From: an uncultured SAR116 cluster alpha proteobacterium
GTDB lineage: Bacteria; Pseudomonadota; Alphaproteobacteria; Puniceispirillales; Marisalimonadaceae
Length of the DNA: 64,000 bases
Direction of reading: 5' to 3'
Assembly (NCBI GenBank): GCA_902619805.1
Contig: CACNGC010000005.1
Location: 45,176-109,175 of the forward strand
Position 1 is the stretch's first letter. Every line of letters starts with the position of its first letter. Position numbers and translations under genes: made by a program. The notes under the pieces were generated by a model. That model had not been told where the DNA came from. It saw only the letters and a program-made list of their open reading frames with translations, and did not search any database. Positions 17,665 to 26,778 of the stretch are shown here, in pieces.

Positions 17665-18282
17665 TTAGGGCATGTTTTTAAGATTATGCCAATTATAATA
17701 ATTAGATTTAATATCCGCATCACATGAAAATGCATCAAAAACTTGTTCTAGATATTTTAGTAAGTTTTTATTTATAATTTTTTTATTTTTCTTATTGTAT
17801 TTATTTTTTAATTCTTCTTCCCAAATTATCATTGCGCTATATATAATTGCTATTGGAGCAGGATCAATATTTCTTATGGATCCATCTTTTAAGTCTTTAG
17901 AAAAAATACTAATTAAGTTTTTAAATTCTTTTTCTAACTCTTGAAGCTTAGTTTGCAATAACTTTGTTGAACCATCCAAGCTTTCTTTCGTATTTGGTAT
18001 TTGCTCCCATCTTCTATCAATTAATTCCTTTAAATAATTTGGGATATTATCAATATTCTTATTTAATTTTTTAAAGTCTTTTAAAACATTTTTTAAAATT
18101 GAAATATTTTCGTCATTATTATTAATTTTAAATTTTTCACCTGATTTAAAATTATCATAAATCACATACATTCTTCGTGAAATTTCAATTAAATTGGTTA
18201 ATGTCAAATTTACAAAAATCCCTTTCTTTGAATTTTTAATTATTGTTCGTAATTCAGACTCAATTTGTTCTTTTTTTTTCAA
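17665..18282 (-). CDS. Hypothetical helical protein
   Basis: I do not recognise this 205-residue protein. It is rich in Lys, Asn, Ile and Glu, appears all-helical, and has a probable coiled-coil segment around LLQTKLQELEKEFKNLISIF. No signal peptide or membrane helix is seen. It lies between the PhyH gene and a Sel1-repeat gene on the same strand, 11 bases from the latter, so it may be cotranscribed with it. Confidence 0.6.
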   Translation of the reverse strand: MKKKEQIESELRTIIKNSKKGIFVNLTLTNLIEISRRMYVIYDNFKSGEKFKINNNDENISILKNVLKDFKKLNKNIDNIPNYLKELIDRRWEQIPNTKESLDGSTKLLQTKLQELEKEFKNLISIFSKDLKDGSIRNIDPAPIAIIYSAMIIWEEELKNKYNKKNKKIINKNLLKYLEQVFDAFSCDADIKSNYYNWHNLKNMP

Positions 18283-18293
18283 GATAGTCCTTA

Positions 18294-18896
18294 TTAAAAG
18301 TCATCTATTTTTTTGGTACAATTATACAAAGTATTTTTCATACAATTTGAGTACAATGAGTAACCTTCATCATACTCATCTTTGCTCATTTTTTCTTTTA
18401 TCATATTAATATTTTGACGTGCACCCTCTATATTCAGATCTTCTGCTAAACGCCACCATAAATAAGCTTTAGGATAACTTACTTTAACACCTTGTCCTTG
18501 AAAATACATATTCCCCAAAATTAACCTTGAAGTAGGATGATCTCTCAATGCAGAAAATTTAAAAGATTTTAAAGCTAACTTATAATTTTTATTTATTCCT
18601 GAGCCTTTTAAATAAGCGTGCCCTAATGCATAATTTGCTAAAACATTTCCTTGATTTGCAGAAAGAAAAAACCATCTAAAAGCCTCATTTTTATCTACAG
18701 GAACTCCCAAACCTTTATTATACATTATACCTAAGTTGTAGTGAGCTTTGTCGTCACCCAAATTTGCATCATAACTTAAATAATAAAGAGCCGTTTTATA
18801 ATCTTTTTGTTCTAAAGCTTGGTATCCTCTAAGTCTATCGTTTGCAAATGTTATGGAACATGTGAGTATTAAAATCAGAAAGATTTGTTTAATCAT
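18294..18896 (-). CDS. Exported Sel1-repeat protein
   Basis: This 200-residue protein has an N-terminal signal peptide (MIKQIFLILILTCSITFA) followed by four Sel1-like helical repeats: ALYYLSYDANLGDDKAHYNLG, AFRWFFLSANQGNVLANYALG, ALKSFKFSALRDHPTSRLILG and AYLWWRLAEDLNIEGARQNI. Such proteins mediate protein-protein contacts in the periplasm. No enzymatic domain is present. It is followed on the same strand by the helical hypothetical gene and preceded closely by pyrE. Confidence 0.85.
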   Translation of the reverse strand: MIKQIFLILILTCSITFANDRLRGYQALEQKDYKTALYYLSYDANLGDDKAHYNLGIMYNKGLGVPVDKNEAFRWFFLSANQGNVLANYALGHAYLKGSGINKNYKLALKSFKFSALRDHPTSRLILGNMYFQGQGVKVSYPKAYLWWRLAEDLNIEGARQNINMIKEKMSKDEYDEGYSLYSNCMKNTLYNCTKKIDDF

Positions 18897-18902
18897 TTCA
18901 AT

Positions 18903-19598
18903 TTATCCAGACAAAGATGAAGCCCCACCATGATCTGCAGACCAAGTCATTGGATCATTTAGAAAACTCTCTACTTCTCCAATTTCATCATTTTCAAAAT
19001 AGTTAAATTCTTTTGCTACTTTTAATACATCCCACCAAGTTGCCAGAGAGTGCATTTGAAGCCCAATATTATCTAGAGTTTTTCTTGTTTGTGGAAAAAT
19101 ATCATAATAAAATACCACAAAAGTATGATCAACTTTTGCTCCTGCTTCACGAAGTGCTTCACAAAATTTTATTTTACTATTCCCATCAGTTGTTAAATCT
19201 TCAACAAGTAATATATGAGAATTATTTTCAAAATCACCCTCAATTTGTGCATTTCTTCCAAAACCTTTTGCTTTTTTTCGAACGTACTGCATAGGCAACA
19301 TCATTCTATCAGCTATCCAAGCAGCAAAGGGAATGCCAGCTGTCTCACCACCTGCAATAGAGTCAATGCTTTCAAAACCTATGTTTCTAGTAATTTCAGA
19401 AGCTGCAAAATCCATTAATGTGTGTCTAACTCTTGGGTAGGAAATTAGTTTTCTACAATCAATGTAAACTGGACTTGCCCAACCAGAAGTGAACTTAAAA
19501 GGCTCTTTTGCGCTAAATCTTACCGCCTCAACTTCTATTAACATTTTAGCTGTTATTCTTGATATAACACTTTTTTCGGGAAAACTAGTTGAAAACAT
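18903..19598 (-). CDS. pyrE: Orotate phosphoribosyltransferase
   Basis: This enzyme converts orotate and PRPP to orotidine 5'-phosphate in pyrimidine synthesis. The PRPP-binding loop is visible as [21 protein letters not shown], and the N-terminal [25 protein letters not shown] is typical of the 230-residue alphaproteobacterial PyrE. The conserved [16 protein letters not shown] loop supports the call. No other pyrimidine gene is next to it. The stop codon lies six bases before the Sel1 gene. Confidence 0.94.
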   Translation of the reverse strand: MFSTSFPEKSVISRITAKMLIEVEAVRFSAKEPFKFTSGWASPVYIDCRKLISYPRVRHTLMDFAASEITRNIGFESIDSIAGGETAGIPFAAWIADRMMLPMQYVRKKAKGFGRNAQIEGDFENNSHILLVEDLTTDGNSKIKFCEALREAGAKVDHTFVVFYYDIFPQTRKTLDNIGLQMHSLATWWDVLKVAKEFNYFENDEIGEVESFLNDPMTWSADHGGASSLSG

Positions 19599-19748
19599 TT
19601 TGTATTATTCCTTATCTTCATATTTGGATCAAAATTTTTGAACTCACTTTTGTATGCACTCTGGCTTAACAATAACTCAATATCAAGTATTCTAATGAGA
19701 GATTAATTAAAATATAGAAAAAGAGTTAAACATATTTAAGGTACTTTA

Positions 19749-21023
19749 TTAATAATCATTTATAAATTTATTTAAAGTTGAAACACTTTTCATAAAATCT
19801 TTAATCTCCATTCTCTCATCCGGATTATGGGAACCTCTATCATTTCTAATAAAAATCATTCCTGTTTTAACACCTTGATTAGAAAATATCGCTGCATCAT
19901 GTGTAGCACCACTTGCTACTGATACTCTTGAAAAACCAAGTGATTCGCTTGAATCTAAAAGTTTTTCTACAACTTCTTGATTACATTCAGCTGGATCTGA
20001 TTTGATCACATTGTCAAATTCAAAATGAACTCCCCTTTCTCTTTCTATTGTTTTACATTCAGATCTTAAAAGACCCTCCAATGCATCAAGAGTTGAAATA
20101 TCTTGGCTTCTTGATTCAAAACTAAATAAAATTTCTCCAGGAATTCTAGACATCGCTTGATTATCCATATCAGTGTGAAAGATACCTGAAGTTAGGACAA
20201 GGTCTCCACCATGTTGTTCTATTGTATTCCAATGATCATCCATACGAGTTATCAAATCAGCTCCTGCAAAAACAGCGTCTTTTCTCAGATATCTAGGGAT
20301 AGTACCCGAGTGACCTGCATCACCTTTACATCGTATTTTGTGATGTCGATAATTGCCTCTTATTCCAGTAACTATTGCAATTGGCCAATCTTTATCTACA
20401 AGAACAGGACCTTGTTCAATATGTATCTCTATAAATACTTCTATCTTTTTACTGTTGATTAGAGACTTAGATCTTTTTATGAGATCTAGTTTTGCACCCG
20501 AGGCATCCATAGCTTCAGACAACTTGTTACCTGTAGTTCTATGGGTAGAGTTTAAATCTTCTGAAGATAATAAACCAAATAAAGCCTTCGATCCGATACA
20601 ATTTTTACCATACCAAGCACTTTCTTCACCTCTTAATATTAACACCTTTACAGGTAAAGATGTTCTGATTTTTTTTTCTTTTAAATTTGCTAAAAGTAAA
20701 AAACCTGCAACTACACCAGCAAGACCGTCAAAGTTTCCGCCTTGAGGCACCGAATCCATATGTGATCCAACCAGAATATAATTAGATTGAATAGATTTAT
20801 CCAACGAAAGGACAATATTTGCGGCATCGTCTTTTTCAACATAAAAACCAAATTCTTCTGCTAAATCTATTAAATAGTTTATACCTAGAGTTTCCCCTCT
20901 ACCATAGGATTCTCTTGAAATTCCAATCTTGTCTTTAGTCAAATTTCTAATATCTGAAAAAATTTTTATAGCTAATTTTTCAAACCATTCTTCTTCATGT
21001 AAAGGAATTTTATCATTTAACAT
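19749..21023 (-). CDS. M20 family hydrolase, N-carbamoyl-amino acid hydrolase / allantoate amidohydrolase type
   Basis: This zinc enzyme of about 424 residues probably cleaves an N-carbamoyl or ureido group. Metal-binding motifs are GSHMDSVPQGGNFDG, RGEESAWYG, EIHIEQGPVL and GDAGHSGTIPRYLRKDA, with SGATHDAAIF near the C-terminus; this set is typical of the hydantoinase/carbamoylase family. ATG at 21023 is preferred because GAGG lies ten bases upstream; a TTG at 21032 abuts it. Exact substrate (carbamoyl-beta-alanine, carbamoyl amino acid or allantoate) is undetermined. It stands alone. Confidence 0.86.
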   Translation of the reverse strand: MLNDKIPLHEEEWFEKLAIKIFSDIRNLTKDKIGISRESYGRGETLGINYLIDLAEEFGFYVEKDDAANIVLSLDKSIQSNYILVGSHMDSVPQGGNFDGLAGVVAGFLLLANLKEKKIRTSLPVKVLILRGEESAWYGKNCIGSKALFGLLSSEDLNSTHRTTGNKLSEAMDASGAKLDLIKRSKSLINSKKIEVFIEIHIEQGPVLVDKDWPIAIVTGIRGNYRHHKIRCKGDAGHSGTIPRYLRKDAVFAGADLITRMDDHWNTIEQHGGDLVLTSGIFHTDMDNQAMSRIPGEILFSFESRSQDISTLDALEGLLRSECKTIERERGVHFEFDNVIKSDPAECNQEVVEKLLDSSESLGFSRVSVASGATHDAAIFSNQGVKTGMIFIRNDRGSHNPDERMEIKDFMKSVSTLNKFINDY

Positions 21024-21116
21024 TAAGAACAAACCTCAATCTTTTTGTAAAAAAGTAAAATGAGTATAATATAAATAAATTAAAAAGTTTTGCTAAGACG
21101 TGAAAAAATATGATTA

Positions 21117-21866
21117 TTACCTAATAAAGACAAGTTTACCTTCACTTGATTTCTCAGAACTATAATTATAACCGTCTAAATTGAATTTCTTCAGATCTTC
21201 TTCACTTTGCAAACGATTTTGGATAATGAAACGAGCCATAGCTCCTCGAGCATTTTTGGCATAAAAACTTATTATTTTTTCTTTACCATTTTTACGTTCC
21301 ATAAAAATGGGTGTAATCACTTTTAATACTAAGTTTTTGAGATTTATGACACTAAAATATTCGTTAGAAGCACAATTTACTAAAATTTGACTTCCTATTG
21401 TTTTTGCATATTTATTTAAATTTTCAGAAATTTTATTACCCCAATAATCATATAAAGATGAACCGTGAGCTCCTTTAAGTTTGCTTCCCATTTCTAATCT
21501 ATAAGGCTCAATCTCGTCTAGAGGTCTTAATAAACCATACAAACCTGATAGAATTCTCAAATGTTTTTGGGCAAAATCTAGATCTTCCTTCACTAATTTT
21601 TCTATGCTTAAACCTTTATAAGTGTCACCAGCAAATGCAAATGCCGCAGCTTTTTTTTGTTGGTTACCAAATTCCTTGAACCTATCTCTATTTAATTCTG
21701 CTAATTTTGAACTAATGTCCATCAGATTTTCTAAATCTTTAGTGCTTAAATCTCGAACAACATTTACCAACTCATCCACATTTTTTTTAAAGTATGGCTC
21801 TGATACTTTAAGACCTTGAACTAAACTCATGTTAAGTTTTTTTGCGGGTGAAACGACTACAAGCAT
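21117..21866 (-). CDS. yaaA: Peroxide stress protein YaaA
   Basis: This DUF328/UPF0246 protein limits free iron and DNA damage during hydrogen peroxide stress in E. coli. Of 249 residues, it starts MLVVVSPAKKLNMS, with the conserved SPAK motif, and contains FAGDTYKGL, LSGLYGLLRPLDEIEPYRLEMG and NCASNEYF. The start at 21866 is set by AAGGAG six bases upstream; an in-frame ATG further up (21890) has no such site. It is a single gene between the M20 hydrolase and the divergent transporter. Confidence 0.93.
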   Translation of the reverse strand: MLVVVSPAKKLNMSLVQGLKVSEPYFKKNVDELVNVVRDLSTKDLENLMDISSKLAELNRDRFKEFGNQQKKAAAFAFAGDTYKGLSIEKLVKEDLDFAQKHLRILSGLYGLLRPLDEIEPYRLEMGSKLKGAHGSSLYDYWGNKISENLNKYAKTIGSQILVNCASNEYFSVINLKNLVLKVITPIFMERKNGKEKIISFYAKNARGAMARFIIQNRLQSEEDLKKFNLDGYNYSSEKSSEGKLVFIR

Positions 21867-21998
21867 AAATATCTCCTTTATATTTTTCAAAAATAATGCA
21901 TATCTATTAAAATGTCTAGATGAGCCAAAGATACTTAATTGTAAATTCTATTTTGGATAATTTATAAATAAGTCAATTTAAAAAAGATTGAGATTTTG

Positions 21999-22892
21999 AT
22001 GGGATTAAATTTTTCAAAACAATTTCTACCAATTTGCCTATTAATTGTTCTAATCTTAGTTTGGACATCAGTATGGTCTTTATTTAAGATTGCTATTGAA
22101 GCAATTCCTCCATTAAGTTTTAGAGTTATAATTGGCATACCAGCATTTGCTTTATTGTTATTTCTTGGATTTAAAAAAGTTAAAACAGTTTACGTTCCAA
22201 AAAGTGACTTTAAACCTCTACTTTTAATTAGTTTTTTTAATGTTACATTATGGCAGGTTTTAATGCTCTACGGAATAAACATGCTTGGTGGAGGAAGAGC
22301 GGCAGTTTTAACGTACACAATGCCAGTGTGGGCAACTATTTTTGCTTCCATTTTTGGTTATGAAAAAATTAATATATCAATAATAGTTTCGTTAATTTTT
22401 GGAATGACTGGCATTGTTTTTCTATCTTTAGAAATCAATGTTTTTGAAAATATGTTAGGTTTTCTAATTACCTTGTCTGCAGGTTTAAGTTGGGCAATAG
22501 GGACTATGATTGTAAAATATGGTGGAATCAGATCAGATGGATTAATTGTAGCAGGGTGGCAACAAATAATAGGTATAGTTCCTATTATACCTTTTGCGTT
22601 ATACTTTGATTTAGATAATTTTGGATTAATAGATTACAGGCATATTCTTATAATTATATATGGTATATTTTTATCAAGCGCGTACACATATTGGGCTTAT
22701 TTTACTATTTTACAAAAATTTTCAGTTAATGTTACTTCTATATCTGTTATGGCAGTTCCTATTTTGGCAATTTTAGTCGATTATGTTTTAGTAGATGTTA
22801 AATTCTCTGGTTTTGATCTTTTAGCTCTAATATTTATTGTTTCTGGTATTTATGTAGTTGCTACAAAACCATTTAATAAAAGTGGGACTTAA
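21999..22892 (+). CDS. EamA/DMT-family transporter
   Basis: This 297-residue inner-membrane protein has about ten predicted helices in two EamA halves (about residues 8-140 and 150-290), the common layout of drug/metabolite exporters. Typical features are VWTSVWSLFKIAIEAIPPLSFR in the first helix pair and GLSWAIGTMIVKYGG at the start of the second half. The cargo cannot be predicted. ATG at 21999 was chosen over TTG at 21996. Its stop directly abuts the stop of the convergent barrel-protein gene. Confidence 0.85.
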   Translation: MGLNFSKQFLPICLLIVLILVWTSVWSLFKIAIEAIPPLSFRVIIGIPAFALLLFLGFKKVKTVYVPKSDFKPLLLISFFNVTLWQVLMLYGINMLGGGRAAVLTYTMPVWATIFASIFGYEKINISIIVSLIFGMTGIVFLSLEINVFENMLGFLITLSAGLSWAIGTMIVKYGGIRSDGLIVAGWQQIIGIVPIIPFALYFDLDNFGLIDYRHILIIIYGIFLSSAYTYWAYFTILQKFSVNVTSISVMAVPILAILVDYVLVDVKFSGFDLLALIFIVSGIYVVATKPFNKSGT

Positions 22893-23213
22893 TTAATATA
22901 AAAAATTATTTAAATCTAAATTTTTAGAAAAATGTATTTCATTTATTGGACCTCTAGAAATTTCTACTCTTGCTCCAGTTTCTCTTAATTTCTTTAAAAC
23001 TCCTTCGCCAAACAATTTCCAAGATTTTTCTTCGGAAGTTTTATCTGGCCAAACTGTCATTGAATACCTTTGGGTATTTGATATATCTACAGACAACCTA
23101 AAAAGCATGCCAGCAGCAAATCCTTTTGTTTTACCTAATTCAACCAAAAGACTTGATGCGGCTTCTTTTGAAAAATCGTTCATAAATGTTAATTTTACAA
23201 TTCTTACATACAT
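22893..23213 (-). CDS. Small dimeric alpha/beta-barrel (ABM-like) protein
   Basis: This 106-residue protein has the beta-alpha-beta layout of antibiotic-biosynthesis-monooxygenase-like barrels: YVRIVKLTFMND, a helix (FSKEAASSLLVELGKTKG), a beta pair (GMLFRLSVDI and RYSMTVWPD), a second helix, then a final strand (ARVEISRGPINEIHF). The fold assignment is by pattern, not by a recognised family. It begins a neighbourhood rich in similar small barrels. No catalytic residue can be named. Confidence 0.55.
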   Translation of the reverse strand: MYVRIVKLTFMNDFSKEAASSLLVELGKTKGFAAGMLFRLSVDISNTQRYSMTVWPDKTSEEKSWKLFGEGVLKKLRETGARVEISRGPINEIHFSKNLDLNNFLY

Positions 23214-23540
23214 AATTTAATGTAACTCAAAATTTTCTACAAAGTCTATTAAAGTTTATGTCAGAATATTTAATATTTTGATAATCACTCTGTTAACTAT
23301 TCATTATGAGTAATCATATATAGAGCTAAACTGAAGTCTAATGCACAAAGAATAAACTTATGTGGCTATGTCTCGATTTTTGTATTTTTAATGTTAATAG
23401 TTAAGCATGTGTGTAAAATTTAAAATTACATATGCTAATTATTTATTCAAAAGATTAATTAATCCTAAAATTAATTTGTAAGAAAAACGAAATAATTGAA
23501 GAATATCATTTATGTGATTTTAATAAAAAGGGGAAAAAAA
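23214..23540. other. Intergenic stretch of 327 bases
   Basis: This is AT-rich spacer between a leftward and a rightward barrel-protein gene, so it should hold divergent promoters. I see no RNA gene, long repeat or strong terminator. A short inverted pair (TTAACTATT near 23297 and AATAGTTAA near 23396) is about 100 bases apart and too weak to interpret. Confidence 0.5.
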
Positions 23541-24161
23541 ATGAGTAATACAAATTATGTTATATTAACGGTTGCTTCAGTGGATTTTAGTTACAGAGAA
23601 ACTATGGCTAAATTAATGTCTTCTTATTCAAAAGACTTAATTGACAACGCTGGTGCAAAAGGAACACGTTTTGGTTCAATTGGTACAGGTGACCATGCAG
23701 GAAGTTTAATTTTTATTCAATTTTATGACGACTTGACTGGCTATCAAAAAGCACTGGAAATTCAATCAAAGTCTTCTGTATTTAAAGAAATTATGGACAG
23801 TGGAAAGGCAAATATCTATTTAAGAAATATTGCAACCTCTTTACCAACAAAATTTGAACAAAGCTCCGAACATCCAAAGTATATTGTTATTACAAGAGCA
23901 GAGGCCGCGATGTCAGACAAAGATAAATTTCTAAATTGTATAAATGATACTGCTTCTTGTTTTAAAGATAACGGCGCATTAACATTAAGATTTGGTAATC
24001 TACTTACTGGCTCTAATGTTGGTAATTACTTGCTTGGAGTAGGATATCCATCCATGGAAGCAATAGAAAAAACATATGATGAGTTATTAGTTCACAGTTC
24101 ATACACAGAACTCATGACCTTTGCAAAAGTTAACATGAGGAACATTATTAAAATCCTTTAA
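23541..24161 (+). CDS. Tandem dimeric-barrel protein, first paralogue
   Basis: This 206-residue protein consists of two consecutive ferredoxin-like barrel units (about residues 5-100 and 110-206), each with a strand-helix-strand-strand-helix-strand order. The first contains [26 protein letters not shown]; the second [27 protein letters not shown], so it looks like an internal duplication. It is paralogous to the protein at 26779. ATG at 23541 was chosen because AAGGGG lies just before it; the TTG-led extension from 23496 has no such site. Function is unknown; ABM-like folds include small oxygenases and cyclases. Confidence 0.68.
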   Translation: MSNTNYVILTVASVDFSYRETMAKLMSSYSKDLIDNAGAKGTRFGSIGTGDHAGSLIFIQFYDDLTGYQKALEIQSKSSVFKEIMDSGKANIYLRNIATSLPTKFEQSSEHPKYIVITRAEAAMSDKDKFLNCINDTASCFKDNGALTLRFGNLLTGSNVGNYLLGVGYPSMEAIEKTYDELLVHSSYTELMTFAKVNMRNIIKIL

Positions 24162-24174
24162 ATACACTTTAAAC

Positions 24175-24206
24175 AAGTTAGAGGCTTTTAAATAAGGCTC
24201 TAACTT
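24175..24206 (+). terminator. Stem-loop after the tandem barrel gene
   Basis: A nine-base inverted repeat (AAGTTAGAG and CTCTAACTT) with a loop of 14 bases lies 13 bases after the stop codon. The T run is poor, so it may act as a weak terminator or a 3' stabilising hairpin. Confidence 0.5.
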
Positions 24207-24306
24207 AATAATGCTTAATATAAATGATTATTTCATCACATAGTTTGAATTTCTAAGGTTTAATCTTATTAGTATAATAATCAAAAAATTTATTAAAGGA
24301 GTTATA

Positions 24307-24669
24307 ATGCCATTAATTAGAATAGATGTTCCAGAAGGAGTATCTACGGATATTAAAAAACAAATACACAGTAAAGTAAGAGAAGTTGTATTAAAAACAT
24401 TAGCTCCTAAAGAAGTTAAATATGATTATGTTTCTATAAGAGAAGCATTTGGGTATATAGGTGACGGTCTTCCAGTCATTGATGTTGATTTAAGACCCGG
24501 GAGAGATGCGAGAAGAAAAAAAGCTCTTGTTGACGGTATATCTGAAGTTCTTAAAGAAACACTAAATATTACTAAAGAAGATGTATATTGTCTGTTTAGA
24601 GAAACACCAGCACATAACCATTATACTGGAGGAGAACCTTTACCTAAATGGGTACCATCTGATGAGTAA
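24307..24669 (+). CDS. Tautomerase-family protein (4-oxalocrotonate tautomerase-like)
   Basis: This 120-residue protein begins MPLIRIDVPEG, so the mature protein would start with the catalytic Pro1 of the tautomerase superfamily. It has two similar beta-alpha-beta halves: residues 2-60 with YDYVSIREAFGYIGDGLPVIDVDLRPGR, and a second with LVDGISEVLKETLNI and DVYCLFRETPAHNHYTGG. An AAAGGAG site precedes the ATG. It overlaps the NTF2-like gene by eight bases and so is translationally coupled to it. The substrate is unknown. Confidence 0.8.
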   Translation: MPLIRIDVPEGVSTDIKKQIHSKVREVVLKTLAPKEVKYDYVSIREAFGYIGDGLPVIDVDLRPGRDARRKKALVDGISEVLKETLNITKEDVYCLFRETPAHNHYTGGEPLPKWVPSDE

Positions 24670-24994
24670 GAATCATGAAAAAGAAGTTCTGAAAGCATAT
24701 GAGGAATATTTAGCATATTTTTTTGATAACGATATGGAAGGTATTAATTCACTAGTCAAATTTCCTATTACGTATATAGCTGATGGAGAAAGTAAATCAC
24801 TTGATTCTTTTCCAGTTACTCCAAAGGAAATGATGGAGAACAAACAATGGGATACAACTATTGACACAGAGACTTATGTGCATGGTACAAATTCTACTAA
24901 AGGTCACGTTATAAGCAGGGGTACTAGAGTAAGAAAAGATAAATCTGTAATAGAAAAAATATACTGCTTTTTATGTTTTTACAAAAACACGTGA
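24662..24994 (+). CDS. NTF2/SnoaL-like small protein
   Basis: This 110-residue protein starts at ATG 24662, inside the last codons of the tautomerase gene. The sequence EVLKAYEEYLAYFFDNDMEGINSLVKFPITYI matches the helical start and cavity strand of NTF2/SnoaL-like proteins, which serve as small-molecule isomerases, cyclases or binding domains. The C-terminal half is the expected curved sheet (THVHG-like strand TYVHGTNSTKGHVISRGTRVRKD). Coupled translation with a tautomerase suggests that they act on the same compound. Confidence 0.6.
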   Translation: MSKNHEKEVLKAYEEYLAYFFDNDMEGINSLVKFPITYIADGESKSLDSFPVTPKEMMENKQWDTTIDTETYVHGTNSTKGHVISRGTRVRKDKSVIEKIYCFLCFYKNT

Positions 24995-25154
24995 TGGATT
25001 GTAAATGTATGCTATTTCAAGTGTTATTCCAGACTAATTTAAAATACTATTTCAACTGCATAACTTAACCATTCGTCCAGATGGTATATTTACAATTATT
25101 AGACGTTAAAATAATCTAAATTTAATTAGTTTAACTTTTTAAATAGGAAATTTT

Positions 25155-25508
25155 ATGACGACTTCGAAATTAATTAATTATACTACCAGAGAATTTATGT
25201 CAGACCATGAACTTTAACAATATATTACTAAACAAAATGAAATTTTTACACCTAAAGTTGTAGAAGAATTTACTAAGGCTGGAATGTTAAGAACAGTTTT
25301 AACTAAACTCTGGAATAAAGAAGATGTTCATAGAGTAGGAATATTATTTGAGTATAGAGACGAAAAAGCATTTGCTACATGCCAAAGTTTATTAGAAAAA
25401 CATTATATTCCAATGGTTAAAACATTTATAACTAAAGTAGTTGGAAGTCGTGGTATAGTAGTACACGAATTTAGTTCAGAAGAGCTACTAAGTCATAGTG
25501 TAATTTAG
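25155..25508 (+). pseudogene. Barrel-protein gene interrupted by an in-frame stop
   Basis: An ATG at 25155 follows AGGAAA and opens a frame reading MTTSKLINYTTREFMSDHEL, then TAA at 25215-25217. The same frame continues without a stop to 25508 with QYITKQNEIFTPKVVEEFTKAGM and a typical small-barrel pattern (RVGILFEYRDEKAFATCQSLLEKHY). The intact product would be 117 residues. The single stop could be a CAA/GAA/AAA to TAA change, a sequencing error, or a real short-form start at ATG 25284. I call it a probable recent pseudogene. Confidence 0.65.
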
Positions 25509-25526
25509 TATTTAAGGATATTTATT

Positions 25527-25832
25527 ATGATAATTGCAATTGTTACTTTTAATATAGATAGTGAATTAACTAACACAGTGTTAAAAGAGAAGTTTTTAGA
25601 AACATCACGCATATACAAGGACACCCCAGGTTTAATTAGAAAAAACTATATCTGTGATACTTCAAAGAATTTAGCAGGTGGGGTTTATTGCTTTAATAAG
25701 ATCGATAATGCAAAAAGTTGGTTTGATGAAGATAGAGTTAAATGGATTACAGAGAGGTTCTCAGCACCTGATATAAAATATTATGAAAATCCAGTTATAG
25801 TTGATAACAATACTGATGAAATAATTTCATAA
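25527..25832 (+). CDS. YdhR-family monooxygenase-like protein
   Basis: This 101-residue protein matches the YdhR/ABM layout: MIIAIVTFNIDSE, PGLIRKNYICD, AGGVYCFNKIDNAKSWFDED, and a C-terminal strand (IKYYENPVIVDN). YdhR-like proteins form dimeric alpha/beta barrels and are suggested to be small oxygenases. It lies 18 bases after the interrupted barrel gene, with AAGGATA-like spacing before its ATG, and is probably cotranscribed with it. Confidence 0.75.
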   Translation: MIIAIVTFNIDSELTNTVLKEKFLETSRIYKDTPGLIRKNYICDTSKNLAGGVYCFNKIDNAKSWFDEDRVKWITERFSAPDIKYYENPVIVDNNTDEIIS

Positions 25833-25910
25833 ATTATAATAATCTATGAGAAGACAAACTCCTCAAAATTTCATTTTATTTGTTTTTTTAATAAATTTAA
25901 TAGCTAATAT

Positions 25911-26123
25911 TTATTTTATAGAATCAATCATAACTAATATGCAAACATAAAAGAAGGCAAATACAATTACTGGTGTAGCATTTGATATTTGTTTATTACT
26001 TTTTGGTTCTGACTTTTTCCAGTCAGCTGGCATAACATCTCTATCCCATGCCTCACGCCTTGTATCTTTTTTACGTTGATCAACGTGTATATTTCTTGGG
26101 TCTACTCTATAATCTTCTTTCAT
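25911..26123 (-). CDS. Small C-tail-anchored membrane protein
   Basis: This 70-residue protein is highly polar for its first 45 residues (RVDPRNIHVDQRKKDTRREAWDRD) and ends in one hydrophobic helix (ATPVIVFAFFYVCILVMID). I do not recognise the family. It is followed closely upstream by a PsiE-like gene on the same strand and may belong to one transcript with it. Confidence 0.55.
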   Translation of the reverse strand: MKEDYRVDPRNIHVDQRKKDTRREAWDRDVMPADWKKSEPKSNKQISNATPVIVFAFFYVCILVMIDSIK

Positions 26124-26181
26124 TTTCTAAAATCATATTTCATTTTAAAGTTATAAGATAACATATAATAAAATCGAATAA

Positions 26182-26607
26182 TTATTTTTTTTCTAACTTA
26201 TTTGATAAATCCTCATCTTCAGATTGATAGATATAAGTATTTAATGGTTTAAATCTAATGACTAAACAAGCCAGTGCTATTATAAGTATTGCTCCAGCTT
26301 CATAAAGAAGTATAATTGGGTCCATACCTTTTCCTTGAAGTATTATTAATCTAGCTATTGCAGTCATAGCAATAAACAATGGCAATGTAATAGGTATTTT
26401 ATTACTTACATAAAATATACCTATCATTCCAAGAACTTCAGTATATATAAATAATAATAATAAGTCAGCTAATTGCACTTTACCATTATTATATATAGAG
26501 TAAATTTCCTGCAAAACTGCAATTACAGTTAAAATAGCTATAATTCCTAATAAAACCTTTTCTATTGTTTTTATAATAAGAGCAGGCTTGAATTTATTGT
26601 CTTTCAT
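26182..26607 (-). CDS. PsiE-like membrane protein
   Basis: This 141-residue protein has four hydrophobic helices and the PsiE-like sequence VQLADLLLLFIYTEVLGMIGIFY with ITLPLFIAMTAIARLIIL. PsiE was named for phosphate-starvation induction in E. coli; its function is not known. No Pho box is evident upstream by eye. The gene sits among small barrel-protein genes on the other strand. Confidence 0.75.
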   Translation of the reverse strand: MKDNKFKPALIIKTIEKVLLGIIAILTVIAVLQEIYSIYNNGKVQLADLLLLFIYTEVLGMIGIFYVSNKIPITLPLFIAMTAIARLIILQGKGMDPIILLYEAGAILIIALACLVIRFKPLNTYIYQSEDEDLSNKLEKK

Positions 26608-26778
26608 TATTAATACCCTAATTATCTATAGTGCATAATAAATCCATGATCAATGGACTTCGGTCATTATAATTTAATATGCACAAAAATCCATCACTGT
26701 AATGAAATCTTAACAAAAAAACTTTTATGATTAATATTATTAGTTTCTAATTATAATTTATTTAATAAGGAGATAAAA

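Noticed and set aside
25053..25078. A further CAA...TCGTCC sequence resembling the element's promoter motif, upstream of the broken barrel gene
   Set aside because: Only the first three bases and the TCGTC end match; CAATAA and the TT at positions 8-9 are lost, and it lies outside the element, 77 bases from the start codon.
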